From assembly GCF_003176915.1 (NCBI RefSeq), contig NZ_CP029619.1:558001-622000 (forward strand): a stretch of DNA of 64,000 nt. The letters are read 5' to 3'. This DNA comes from Candidatus Cardinium hertigii (lineage in GTDB: Bacteria; Bacteroidota; Bacteroidia; Cytophagales; Amoebophilaceae). Within the stretch, counting starts at the first letter, position 1; every line of letters begins with the position of its first letter. The notes below the pieces were generated by a model. It had not been told where the DNA came from. It searched no databases and saw only the letters and a list, made by a program, of their open reading frames with translations. The translations under genes and the position numbers were made by a program. Of the stretch, positions 1 to 8,938 are shown piece by piece.

Positions 1-2586
1 AGGGGATCCATCCGCTTCAAGCGGTTCTCTCTTTTTGTAGCGCAATTGGGTAAGTTGCAGCTGTAGCGTAATAGGGGAACGAAAGGAAGCGCTGGATTGC
101 CTTACATGGTTAAGAGCCAGGAAGAGAAGCCGTACCAACTGCTCCCTATCGCCTAGCATGGTATCGGGTATATGTACGACTTCCTCTACCCATAAACCAG
201 GTAAGTAGCCTTTTTCTTTTTGGTAGGCCACCTCTCCTGCATCGATAAGCGCTTCTAACAGGATAATGCTTGGTTGTAAAAGGAGCTGGTCTTGGCGTTT
301 AGCTCGCTGCTTTAAATAGTAGGCCCATTCTGCAAATTTATCTAGGATGCTTTGAAAGTCTTCTTTGAGAAAGGGGGTAGTACTGTCTACAAAGGCAATA
401 GATTGCGTAACATTTTGGATGGCTTTTTCTAAAATAGTTCCCTCCTGGGCTAAGGTATTTTGGGGAGAAGCAGTAGGGAGTTCTTCACTATAGGCTAATT
501 TTTTTAGTTCATAGGCTTCTTGTGTAGCTTGTTTCTGCAGGAAATAGGCTACCCGTTCCTGCTGAATTCTATTTTGTTTTTTAAAATACACAACTGACAT
601 TACTAGAAATGAGCCCACTCCTACCAAAGGCAATACTATCATAGGATCAGGCCATACTACCGTTGCTTTACAACAGCAAATAGCTATTAGCATACCCCCT
701 GTCGTAATAGCTAGCGCTCTTAGGCTCCAATAGAACGGAAGTGTCCACAATAGAACCGTTCCATGGGTAAAAAATAAAATAAAGGGAACTAAAAGTGTTT
801 CGCAAAGACAACAGCTAAGGAGGAGATGGAAAGGGAATCCAACTAATACACTTATAAACCAATATTTGCCTATTGCTTCATCTGGGATTTTGTTAGCAAA
901 GAAGGCTACATAGCCTATATGAGCAACCCCTAACATAAAAAAGGGAATACATGCCCATACTGTCTTTTGCGCGTTGTAATAACAGCTGCTAACTAAGCTA
1001 GATACAATTAAGTAAATCCCTACTAATACCAATGTAATTGCATTGGGTTTCAGCTTGGCTAAATTTTCTTTTGTGAAAAAAATAGTTCGTTCTTTTTTAT
1101 TACGTCTTGCGATTCTTTTCTTTTCCTGTTGCCTCTGTAGGTAAATTTTATCAGGAGGTAGCCAACCGGTTCCTGCTGGCTGTGGCAGTAGGTAGTGGGC
1201 AACTAGCATGGCTAAGCCGTTGGCTAGCATGCAAAAAAAAGAGCCATCGATATCCGTTGTGGATTCAATCCACTGTTTCCAAGCTAGAATAGCACCTATA
1301 CCAGTAGCCATTCCGATTAACGCTGTACGGGAACTGCCGCGAAACCCATACACCGCCAAGAGAAAAGGAGCGGTTACAACCGGCACAAAGAAATTAATCA
1401 GTAAACGCAATAATTCCAATAAATTATTATACTTAAAGGCCAAGAACATAGCGGATAGACCTACTACAATAGTGGCGCATCTAGCCAAGAGTAGGGGAGA
1501 TAGAACAGCTATCCTTTTTACATGCTGTAAACTTCCGTATACATCGTGACTGACTATAACGGAACAAGCATTCAAATCAGAATCTGCCGTAGACATAGCC
1601 ATAGCCAATAAGCTAATGGCAAGGAATCCTTTAAAGAAGGGTGGAATATGTTGCATGATATAGGTCCAGATTTCCGTACTGGGCAAAGTAGGGGCAGCTA
1701 TAAAAGCAGCTATGCCAATTAAAATAATACAAACTGTTATAATTAAACTAAAAATGCTGACATAACGACAAACCCGTTGTGCCTGCAGCACATCTGAAGC
1801 CATGTAAATACGTTGTATATTAGAATGTTCCATATATACTACTGAAAGCGATAGAGCCATGGAAAGGGTAGAAATTGATCTGGTATTACAATGGAATAAA
1901 CTACTTAGTTGAAATTGCGGTTGACTCTGTAAAAAAGGAATGATATCGGAAAAAGGTTTGTTTATTTTTTGGATCATAAAGATCGCTAAAAAAGGAATGA
2001 CAAGTGTAAAAGTTATAAATTGTAGTACATCCGTAAAGGTAACAGAACGAATCCCTCCAAAACAAGAATAGAAGATTAAAACAGCGGTAGCGAGTAGTGT
2101 CATATATTGTATAGTTTGCGGAGCACATGATGGTATGCACATTGCAATTGCTCTAGAGATTACGGTAATTTCAAGGGCTATCCCAGCAATAGAATTACAA
2201 ATACAAGATAAAACCGTAACTATTCTAGGATAGGTACCATACACACTGCCTATAGTTTCAGGCATGGAGAGATGCTGCATAAAGGGTCCCATGCGCAATA
2301 CCAAACGGCTAAGCAATAAGAAGGGTACGCTGGTGGATAGAGCTATAAATATCCAGTTAATACCCCGATTGTGAATTTCTACTACATCTAGTGGCATATT
2401 ATCCCCTCCAAATTTAGTAGCCAGCATGGTAGCTACTAAAGTAGCTGTGGCAAATTTTTTATTACCTACTGCGTATTCCCGTAGCGTAGTTGTTTTTTTA
2501 TGAAAGTAAATTCCTACTGTTAGCGTCAATAGCAAGAAGGCTATTACTATGAGGATAGGGGCATTATGGTATAATGAGGCCATCAT
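1..2586 (-). CDS. Sodium:solute symporter fused to kinase-like region, partial (runs off left edge)
   Basis: I read this minus-strand frame codon by codon from ATG at 2586 to base 1 and found no stop, giving 862 codons with the C-terminus outside the window. The N-terminal ~470 residues are an SSS-family (SLC5-like) transporter with many membrane segments and the family signature AMSTADSDLNAC. A second membrane block, a charged coil and the start of a kinase-like region follow. It is a paralogue of the intact gene at 3458-6991. The transporter half is clearly diverged from that copy, but the coil/kinase-like part (bases 1-570) is almost identical to bases 4400-4975. The substrate cannot be told from sequence. 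The start codon overlaps the stop of a broken acetyltransferase gene (ATGA). By homology the missing end should carry a degenerate RelA/SpoT-type HD domain; that is inference. Confidence 0.85.
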   Translation of the reverse strand, partial: MMASLYHNAPILIVIAFLLLTLTVGIYFHKKTTTLREYAVGNKKFATATLVATMLATKFGGDNMPLDVVEIHNRGINWIFIALSTSVPFLLLSRLVLRMGPFMQHLSMPETIGSVYGTYPRIVTVLSCICNSIAGIALEITVISRAIAMCIPSCAPQTIQYMTLLATAVLIFYSCFGGIRSVTFTDVLQFITFTLVIPFLAIFMIQKINKPFSDIIPFLQSQPQFQLSSLFHCNTRSISTLSMALSLSVVYMEHSNIQRIYMASDVLQAQRVCRYVSIFSLIITVCIILIGIAAFIAAPTLPSTEIWTYIMQHIPPFFKGFLAISLLAMAMSTADSDLNACSVIVSHDVYGSLQHVKRIAVLSPLLLARCATIVVGLSAMFLAFKYNNLLELLRLLINFFVPVVTAPFLLAVYGFRGSSRTALIGMATGIGAILAWKQWIESTTDIDGSFFCMLANGLAMLVAHYLLPQPAGTGWLPPDKIYLQRQQEKKRIARRNKKERTIFFTKENLAKLKPNAITLVLVGIYLIVSSLVSSCYYNAQKTVWACIPFFMLGVAHIGYVAFFANKIPDEAIGKYWFISVLVGFPFHLLLSCCLCETLLVPFILFFTHGTVLLWTLPFYWSLRALAITTGGMLIAICCCKATVVWPDPMIVLPLVGVGSFLVMSVVYFKKQNRIQQERVAYFLQKQATQEAYELKKLAYSEELPTASPQNTLAQEGTILEKAIQNVTQSIAFVDSTTPFLKEDFQSILDKFAEWAYYLKQRAKRQDQLLLQPSIILLEALIDAGEVAYQKEKGYLPGLWVEEVVHIPDTMLGDREQLVRLLFLALNHVRQSSASFRSPITLQLQLTQLRYKKREPLEADGSP

Positions 2587-2993
2587 AATTTTTTCATTAA
2601 ATAGATACAACTGGATTGGTTGGTATAGCCATGCCTTTCAAAATCGACCATATAGCCAAGTTTTTCATAAAATTTTTGTGCGCCTAACAAGCGCATGGGT
2701 AGCAACCGTTAGCATACTACATTGTTCTTTACGCCCCAGTAGTTCTACTTGTTCCATTAATTGTCGACCTAACCCTTGACCCCGATAGACAGGGTCGACC
2801 CATAGTTGGTCAATGTACAGCAAGCCAAATATCCGAAGCCCATTTAACCCAGCTATAATTGACTCATGTTTAGCCTTCTTTACAAAAAAGCAAAAGGAGT
2901 AATGGCTTGAAACGGATGGGCCTCCTGATTAAGCCGATCGGTTAAAAAGTCAACATCTGCATGGCTTGGACAAGAGGTGTAGGTTATTTCCAT
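2583..2993 (-). pseudogene. GNAT-family N-acetyltransferase, two frameshifts
   Basis: Joining three reading frames gives a ~136-residue GNAT acetyltransferase. It starts MEITYTSCPSHADVDF and contains the acetyl-CoA binding motif VDPVYRGQGLGRQLME and the late FYEKLGYMV segment typical of the family. The first frame shift lies in an A-run at 2884-2889 (one base short of the expected frame). The second is an extra base near 2689. Two separate indels, one outside a homopolymer, suggest decay rather than sequencing error. The stop TGA overlaps the ATG of the downstream symporter copy, so the two were probably once translationally coupled. The substrate is unknown. Confidence 0.7.
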
Positions 2994-3081
2994 ATTTTGT
3001 TCTCCTTGTTTTATATTTAAGAAGTCAACGGGATTGTAATAAACAGCTTACTTCCTAGCGCATATGTCCATAAGATAATCA

Positions 3082-3158
3082 CTTCCCTACTGAAATACAA
3101 TCCTACTATTAGGGTCAGTAGCAAAAAAACCATTACCATTTATAAATGGCAGATTATT
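3082..3158 (-). pseudogene. N-terminal remnant of a symporter paralogue
   Basis: These 77 bases match, with a few changes, the first ~25 codons of the intact symporter gene (bases 6910-6980, including AATCCTACTATTAGGGTCA against AATCCTACTACTAGGGTCA). The match stops on both sides and no gene follows. It is best explained as the leftover of a deleted tandem copy. Confidence 0.55.
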
Positions 3159-3192
3159 AAACCGTAGTTATAAGTATACATAATTTATTGGC

Positions 3193-3220
3193 ATAAAACC
3201 AATAAATTTACATTTATGTA
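3193..3220 (-). promoter_or_regulatory. Shared upstream element with 12-bp inverted repeat
   Basis: ATAAAACCAA, a short variable part, then AATTTACATTTATGTA. The same element lies upstream of the intact symporter at 7083-7111. It ends in the perfect inverted repeat TACATTTATGTA (3209-3220). The repeated position upstream of two related genes suggests a promoter or operator. It could equally be plain duplicated sequence. Confidence 0.25.
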
Positions 3221-3457
3221 TAAAAAATGTTATAAAAACTGAATGAAGATAAAAAGTTTTATATAGAAATGTTAGACAGCTTATGTTTTGGTTAGGAAGG
3301 AAAAAGCCAATATTTAATATGTTTTAATTTAAATAATAAGTGGTTTATTTTGTTTATGTGTCTTTTTATATAATTTCTTTACAGTACATTCTTTTTATGC
3401 TAGGTATTCCATTTTTCTATGAACAAGTAGCAATTCCTGAAGTATATCAATAATCCC

Positions 3458-6400
3458 TCAAATCGGTTCTGTAGGCTTAGCACCAGCCAATGCTTCCTCC
3501 GCTGCTTGTTTCAAGAGGATAGCCATACCTGGTTCTCCATAGCGCTGGGCCAGCTCCACATCGATGGTTAAACTTTCTTTGGCCATGGCTTGTACAATGG
3601 TAGGATCTTTGTAACCGGAAGCATGTTTTAAATCGTATAGCCGCTCTGCCAGCTTCACATAGAGTACAGAAAAATACTCTTTTTGCAAGGATTCCTTCAA
3701 GCGGTTGGTAATAGCCAGCAGCGATTCCTCTAAACGCTTCCGGCTATCGATAGCAATTGTATTTTCTACAAAACAGTAAACGATTAGATGATAATTGGCT
3801 TTGATATAGGAAAGCGGCAGGCGGGTATAGCGGACCAAATCATACAGCAGCGTCGCATAAACCAGTTTAGCATGGCCATCTGTCCAAGCAGCTACCCACT
3901 CGGCAATCCCTACGGCCCGTACATAAAAAAGCTGCCCCGATGCATGCCGTTTAAATCCATAGCAGCGCCTTAATAAGAGCAGTATCTCTGCAATAAGGAA
4001 AGGATCTATACTTTCAAAGGAAGGAATCCAATCATGAAACGACGACAATCTTGCTAACGATGCGGTCTTTTCATGGGGCGTAATAGAGGCTTCCTCCTGC
4101 GTACCCGCTTCCCTCGGTAAGGAAAGTGCTAGCATCTCCTCTCTTACTTGGGACACATCCAGCGGGAGTAGGCAGATCAGCTGTTCTGCATGCGGCAACA
4201 ACAGAAGCCCATAGTGCGCATGCACAATCGATGCTAAATTTTCTTTATGTAAGTTTACCTTTTGCGGAGATACAAAAGGATCCACTGGTTGGGTAGTGGC
4301 AGGGCTTTCCACGTCATATACTGCTTGTAGGGTAGGCAGGGGGATCTGTTTATTTTCTGTATGCAATACCAACGCCAACGCAGGAAAAGTGATACAAGCA
4401 GGATCTCCATCCGCTTCAAGCGGTTCTCTTTTTTTGTAGCGCAGCTGGGTAAGCTGCAGCTGTAGCGTAATAGGGAAACGAAAGGAAACGCTGGATTGCC
4501 TTACATAACTAAAAGCCAGGAACAGGAGTTGTACCAACTGCTCCCTATCGCCTAGCATGGTAGTAGGTATATTTACGGATTCCTCTATCCATAAACCAGG
4601 TAAGTAGCCTTTTTCTTTTTGGTAGGCTACCTCTCCTGCATCGATAAGCGCTTCTAACAGGATAATGCTTGGTTGTAAAAGGAGCTGGTCTTGGCGTTTG
4701 GCCCGCTGCTTTAAATAGTAAGCCCATTCTGCAAATTTATCGATGATGCTTTGGAAGTCTTCCTTGAGGAAGGGGATAGTACTGTTTACAAAGGCAATAG
4801 ATTGCGTAACATTTTGGATGGCTTTTTCTAAAATAGTTCCCTCCTGGGCTAAGGTATTTTGGGGAGAAGCAGTAGGGAGTTCTTCACTATAGGCTAATTT
4901 TTTTAGTTCATAGGCTTCTTGTGTAGCTTGTTTTTGCAGGAAATAGGCTACCCGTTCTTGTTGAATCCTATTTTGCTGTTTAACATACACAATCCATATT
5001 AAGAGACATAAACCCGCTACCAGCAAGGAAAATAGTATAATAGGAGAAGGCCATAGTATGGTTGATTTGCAGAAACAAATAACCATCATGGTACCCATCG
5101 TAACAAGTACGCCTCTTAGGCTCCAGTAGAGTGGTAATGCCCATAGTAAAACCGTTCCATGGGTAAAAAATAAAACTAAAGGGACTAAAAGTTCGTCCGT
5201 TAAACAACAATTCAGCAAAAGGTGCATGGGAAGGGAAGTTAACAAACTAAAAAACCAATATTTGCCTATTGCCCCATCTGGAATAGTCTGGTAGCCATAG
5301 ACGGAACATCCCATGTAGAGCAAACCCATACAAGGCAATAGCAATAAGCTATAGCTGTATAGACTTTGGCTATAATCATAGCAATAGCCAAAGGTAGCAA
5401 CTCCTATAACAAGTAAATAAATACCTGATAACAACAACCCTGTTCTAGACGGTTTAAATTTTGCTAGCTGCGCTTTTAAAAAGAAGTTTTGCCTTTCTTG
5501 CTTATTGCGCCTTTTTATTCTTGCCCTTTCTTGCTGTCTTTGTTGGTAGATCTTATCAGGAGGCACCCAGCCGGTTCCTGCTGGTTGCGGTAGTAGGTAG
5601 TGGGCAGCTAGCATCGCTAAGCCGTTGGCCAGCATAGAAGGAAAGGCACCATCTATATTTATTCTGGGCTCAACCCACTGTTTCCAGACTAAGATAGCTA
5701 ATACCCCAGTCAACATGCCTATTAAAGCCGTACGGGAACTTCCACGAAAGCCATAGATAGCCAAAAAAAAAGGGGCAGTTACAATAGGAACAGAAAAATC
5801 AAAAATAAACTTTAATAATTCCAATAAATCTCTTTCCCGAAAGACCAATAACATAGCACAGATACCCACTATTAAAACAGTTAATCTAGCTAATACAAGT
5901 TTATGCTTATCTGTTATTACCCTCTTAACTTGTACACCACCTACTATATCATGACTTATCATCACGGCACATGCATTTAAGCTAGAATCAGCCGTAGACA
6001 TGGCCATAGCCAGTAAACTAATGGCAATAAACCCTTTTAAAATAACAGGAGTGTTTTCAAATACATAGGGCCAAATTTGATCCTTGGCTAACGTGGGTGC
6101 CTTGACAAAAAGGAAAAGTGCTATTAAAGTCATGAATCCATCTATTACCATAGAAAAAATACCAGAATATAGAAACAATTTCCTAGCCTGTATAGGGCTA
6201 GAAGCCATATAGATCCGTTGTACCGTAGTGGGCTGAATAAAAGAAGCTAAATTGGTTAAAAACAAGGCAACTATCCCCAATAGTTTATCCATATGCAAAC
6301 AGTTACCCAACTGAAATTTGGGTTCCTTGTGCAAAATGGAGGTTACTTCCACCATTGATTGGTTGGTTGCCCTAAATATAAACCAGGCTACCAAGGGAAT

Positions 6401-6991
6401 GACAGCAGTAAAAGTTATAAACTGTAATACATCCGTAAAAGTAACCGAGCGGATGCCCCCAAACATGGAATAGAGGATAAGTATAAGCGTAGCTATTACC
6501 GTTATGCTAGTTTGTATCATCATGTTATTGCTACTACTTAAATTCATACATATTTCAATAGCCATGGAAATAGCAATAATTTGTATAGCCACTATGATAG
6601 TTTCTTGAATGATAGAAACCAAAGCAGTAACGAATCTAGGCAGTCTACCATAGATACTACCTATACTCTCTGCTAAAGAGAAATGCTGCATAAAAGGCCC
6701 CATGCGGAGCATCAAAGGAGTTAATATCCAAAAACCGACAGAAGCAGAGAAACCCCATAGTATCCAGAAAAGCCCTTGTGCATAGGTTTGTTCCACGCTA
6801 CGCAATAACCCTCCTCCACCAAAGGAAGTGGCCAACATAGTTGCCACCAGTGTCGCCGTAGCAAAGTCTTTATTGCCTATGGCATATTCCCGAAAAGCAG
6901 TTACTTTTCTACTGTAATACAATCCTACTACTAGGGTCAATAGCAAAAAAGCCATTACCATTACAAGGGGTAAATTATTGAATAATGTCAT
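3458..6991 (-). CDS. Sodium:solute symporter / kinase-like / degenerate RelA-SpoT HD fusion protein
   Basis: 1177 residues. Residues 1-475 form an SSS-family transporter with about 13 membrane segments and the signature AMSTADSSLNACAVMISHD. Residues 515-670 add a second membrane block, and 670-700 a charged coil. Residues 720-950 resemble a histidine-kinase core (GDREQLVQLLFLAFSYV in the N-box position, ending in an LLPL strand), but I see no phospho-acceptor His motif, N-box Asn or Gly-rich ATP lid. Residues 998-1165 align with the RelA/SpoT HD hydrolase, ending in KLAERLYDL and an ESLTIDVELAQRYG helix. The metal ligands are changed: His to R1025, the HD pair to Y1050-D1051, the ED pair to R1054-Y1055, the last Asp to E1116. 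I infer a membrane sensor or transporter-linked signalling protein without hydrolase activity. Its substrate and partners are unknown. Confidence 0.85.
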   Translation of the reverse strand: MTLFNNLPLVMVMAFLLLTLVVGLYYSRKVTAFREYAIGNKDFATATLVATMLATSFGGGGLLRSVEQTYAQGLFWILWGFSASVGFWILTPLMLRMGPFMQHFSLAESIGSIYGRLPRFVTALVSIIQETIIVAIQIIAISMAIEICMNLSSSNNMMIQTSITVIATLILILYSMFGGIRSVTFTDVLQFITFTAVIPLVAWFIFRATNQSMVEVTSILHKEPKFQLGNCLHMDKLLGIVALFLTNLASFIQPTTVQRIYMASSPIQARKLFLYSGIFSMVIDGFMTLIALFLFVKAPTLAKDQIWPYVFENTPVILKGFIAISLLAMAMSTADSSLNACAVMISHDIVGGVQVKRVITDKHKLVLARLTVLIVGICAMLLVFRERDLLELLKFIFDFSVPIVTAPFFLAIYGFRGSSRTALIGMLTGVLAILVWKQWVEPRINIDGAFPSMLANGLAMLAAHYLLPQPAGTGWVPPDKIYQQRQQERARIKRRNKQERQNFFLKAQLAKFKPSRTGLLLSGIYLLVIGVATFGYCYDYSQSLYSYSLLLLPCMGLLYMGCSVYGYQTIPDGAIGKYWFFSLLTSLPMHLLLNCCLTDELLVPLVLFFTHGTVLLWALPLYWSLRGVLVTMGTMMVICFCKSTILWPSPIILFSLLVAGLCLLIWIVYVKQQNRIQQERVAYFLQKQATQEAYELKKLAYSEELPTASPQNTLAQEGTILEKAIQNVTQSIAFVNSTIPFLKEDFQSIIDKFAEWAYYLKQRAKRQDQLLLQPSIILLEALIDAGEVAYQKEKGYLPGLWIEESVNIPTTMLGDREQLVQLLFLAFSYVRQSSVSFRFPITLQLQLTQLRYKKREPLEADGDPACITFPALALVLHTENKQIPLPTLQAVYDVESPATTQPVDPFVSPQKVNLHKENLASIVHAHYGLLLLPHAEQLICLLPLDVSQVREEMLALSLPREAGTQEEASITPHEKTASLARLSSFHDWIPSFESIDPFLIAEILLLLRRCYGFKRHASGQLFYVRAVGIAEWVAAWTDGHAKLVYATLLYDLVRYTRLPLSYIKANYHLIVYCFVENTIAIDSRKRLEESLLAITNRLKESLQKEYFSVLYVKLAERLYDLKHASGYKDPTIVQAMAKESLTIDVELAQRYGEPGMAILLKQAAEEALAGAKPTEPI

Positions 6992-7082
6992 TGGTGAATA
7001 ACAAAAAATTAGCTTTGTATAACTATAGCCTATGATACAACAACTATAGCTTAATCACAATTAAGTATACGATATATAATGC

Positions 7083-7111
7083 TATAAAACCAAATAATTT
7101 ACATTTATGTA
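7083..7111 (-). promoter_or_regulatory. Second copy of the shared upstream element
   Basis: Matches 3193-3220, including the perfect inverted repeat TACATTTATGTA at 7100-7111. It lies ~100 bases upstream of the ATG of the intact symporter fusion at 6991. It is a possible promoter or operator for that gene. Only sequence conservation and position support this. Confidence 0.3.
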
Positions 7112-7241
7112 TCAACATTGTTGTAAAAAGAACCTTCTACAATAGCCGTTGCATCAGGTAACGCAGATTATATTTATACTATATAGTATTATACAATGAT
7201 AATGTAAAAAAGCATGACCGAAATTATAATATAAGGTATAT

Positions 7242-8563
7242 GCAACAAATAACCATTATGATGCCCATCGTAACAAGTACGCCTCTTAGGCTCCAGTAGA
7301 GTGGTAATGCCCATAGTAAAACCGTTCCATGGGTAAAAAATAAAACTAAAGGGACTAAAAGTGCTTTGCAGAGGCAGCAGCTAAGGAGGCGATGGAGCGG
7401 GAGAGCAATTAACAAACTAAAAAACCAACAGCTGCCTATACCCAATCTGGAATAGTCTGGTAGCCATAGACGGAACATCCCATGTAGAGCAAACCCATAC
7501 AAGGCAATAGCAATAAGCTATAGCTGTATAGACTTTGGCTATAATCATAGCAATAGCCAAAGGTAGCAACTCCTATAACAAGTAAATAAATACCTGATAA
7601 CAACAACCCTGTTCTAGACGGCTTAAATTTTGCTAGCTGCGCTTTTAAAAAGAAGTTTTGCCTTTCTTGTTTACTACGCCTTTTTATTCTTGCCTTTTCC
7701 TGCTGTCTTTGCTGGTAAATCTTATCAGGAGGTATCCATCCTGTTCCTGCTGGTTGCGGCAATAGATAATGGGCGGCTAACATAGCTAAACCATTGGCCA
7801 GCATAGAAGGAAAGGCACCATCTATATTTATTCTGGGCTCAACCCACTGTTTCCAGACTAAGATAGCTAATACCCCAGTCAACATGCCTATTAAAGCCGT
7901 ACGGGAACTTCCACGAAAGCCATAGATAGCCAAAAAAAAAGGGGCAGTTACAATAGGAACAGAAAAATCAAAAATAAACTTTAATAATTCCAATAAATCT
8001 CTTTCCCGAAAGACCAATAACATAGCACAGATACCTACTACTAAAACAGTTACTCTAGCTAATACAAGTTTATGCTTATCTGTTATTACCCTCTTAACTT
8101 GTACACCACCTACTATATCATGACTTACCATGACGGCGCATACATTTAATAAAGAATCAGCCGTAGACATGGCCATAGCCAGTAAACTAATGGCAATAAA
8201 CCCTTTTAAAATAACAGGAGTGTTTTCAAATACATAGGGCCAAATTTGATCCTTGGCTAACGTGGGTGCCTTGACAAAAAGGAAGAGTCCTATTAAAACT
8301 ATAAATCCCTCTATTACCAGAGAAAAAATACCAGAATACAAAAACAATTTCCTGGCCTGTATAGGCGAAGAAGCCATATAGATCCATTGTACAATAGTAG
8401 GTTGTATACGAAAAGCTACAGTGGCTAAAAATAATGCAATTATTGACAATAGTTTATTTATACCCAAACAATTACCCAACTGAAATTTGGGTTCCTTGTG
8501 CAAAATGGAGGTTACTTCCACCATTGATTGGTTGGTTGCCCTAAATATAAACCAGGCTACCGA
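7242..8563 (-). pseudogene. Symporter fusion paralogue, truncated at both ends and frameshifted
   Basis: Corresponds to roughly residues 200-640 of the intact copy at 3458-6991. Long tracts are identical at the DNA level (for example 7450-7560 against 5281-5390). Homology begins abruptly near 8563, inside a membrane helix, and ends near 7242. One base is missing near 7440, so the frame passes from ...TIPD into WV and a stop. The apparent ATG at 8575 is chance sequence outside the homology. A short stretch at 7371-7400 resembles the left-edge copy more than the intact copy, so this relic is mosaic. No functional product is expected, although the fragment could act as a donor for gene conversion. 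Confidence 0.8.
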
Positions 8564-8599
8564 GGGAAATCCCACATCGTGTGAGAGGAAGCAGCTGGG

Positions 8600-8938
8600 T
8601 TATCTTTTCCCTATTTGCTCCTTTAGCTTAAGCAAAAAAGCACGTAGCTTATGCAAACGTTGCACCACTTCTGCCGGTGGAATAGAAGCAAGGGTATGCC
8701 GTTTCTGCATAACTTTACGGGCACCTGCTAAACTATACCCTTTTTCTTTCACTAAATGATAAATATAGCTAAACTGGGTAAGGTCTTCTGCTGTATACCT
8801 TCTAGCACCTTTACTGTTTTTATTTGGTTGAAATATAGGCTTGAATTCCTTTTCCCAATAGCGTATCAAAGAAGGCGCTACTGCAAAATGTTGGGAAACC
8901 TCCCGTATGGTAAAATATTTTTTTTCACTTAGTAGCAA
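8600..8938 (-). CDS. MerR-family transcriptional regulator
   Basis: 112 residues. An N-terminal winged helix-turn-helix of MerR type is clear: YFTIREVSQHFAVAPSLIRYW, then GARRYTAEDL and a second helical pair ending at GYSLAGARKVMQ. A short C-terminal helix, residues ~85-110, probably mediates dimerisation. There is no effector domain and no cysteine cluster, so the inducer is unknown. The start overlaps the end of the upstream M23 peptidase gene by 10 bases on the same strand, so the two form an operon. This pairing is common in Bacteroidetes. Confidence 0.88.
   Translation of the reverse strand: MLLSEKKYFTIREVSQHFAVAPSLIRYWEKEFKPIFQPNKNSKGARRYTAEDLTQFSYIYHLVKEKGYSLAGARKVMQKRHTLASIPPAEVVQRLHKLRAFLLKLKEQIGKR

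Larger units (their letters stand above)
2994..3457. other. Intergenic region between symporter copies
   Basis: 464 bases without an intact gene. It holds the N-terminal scrap of another symporter copy (3082-3158) and a stretch at 3193-3220 that also occurs upstream of the intact copy (7083-7111). The rest is AT-rich, and I see nothing else in it. Confidence 0.6.

Noticed and set aside
1107-1549. Two plus-strand open frames of 61 and 113 codons
   Set aside because: They lie antisense to the continuous symporter frame, which has clear family motifs. Their translations show no domain or normal codon pattern.
1901-2140. Minus-strand 79-codon frame
   Set aside because: It is on the same strand but in a different frame from the symporter copy, which reads through it without a stop.
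7436-8575. 379-codon frame as a functional shortened symporter
   Set aside because: Homology starts at 8563 inside a membrane helix, the ATG lies outside it, and the end is a frameshift. The product would lack about half of the transporter core.
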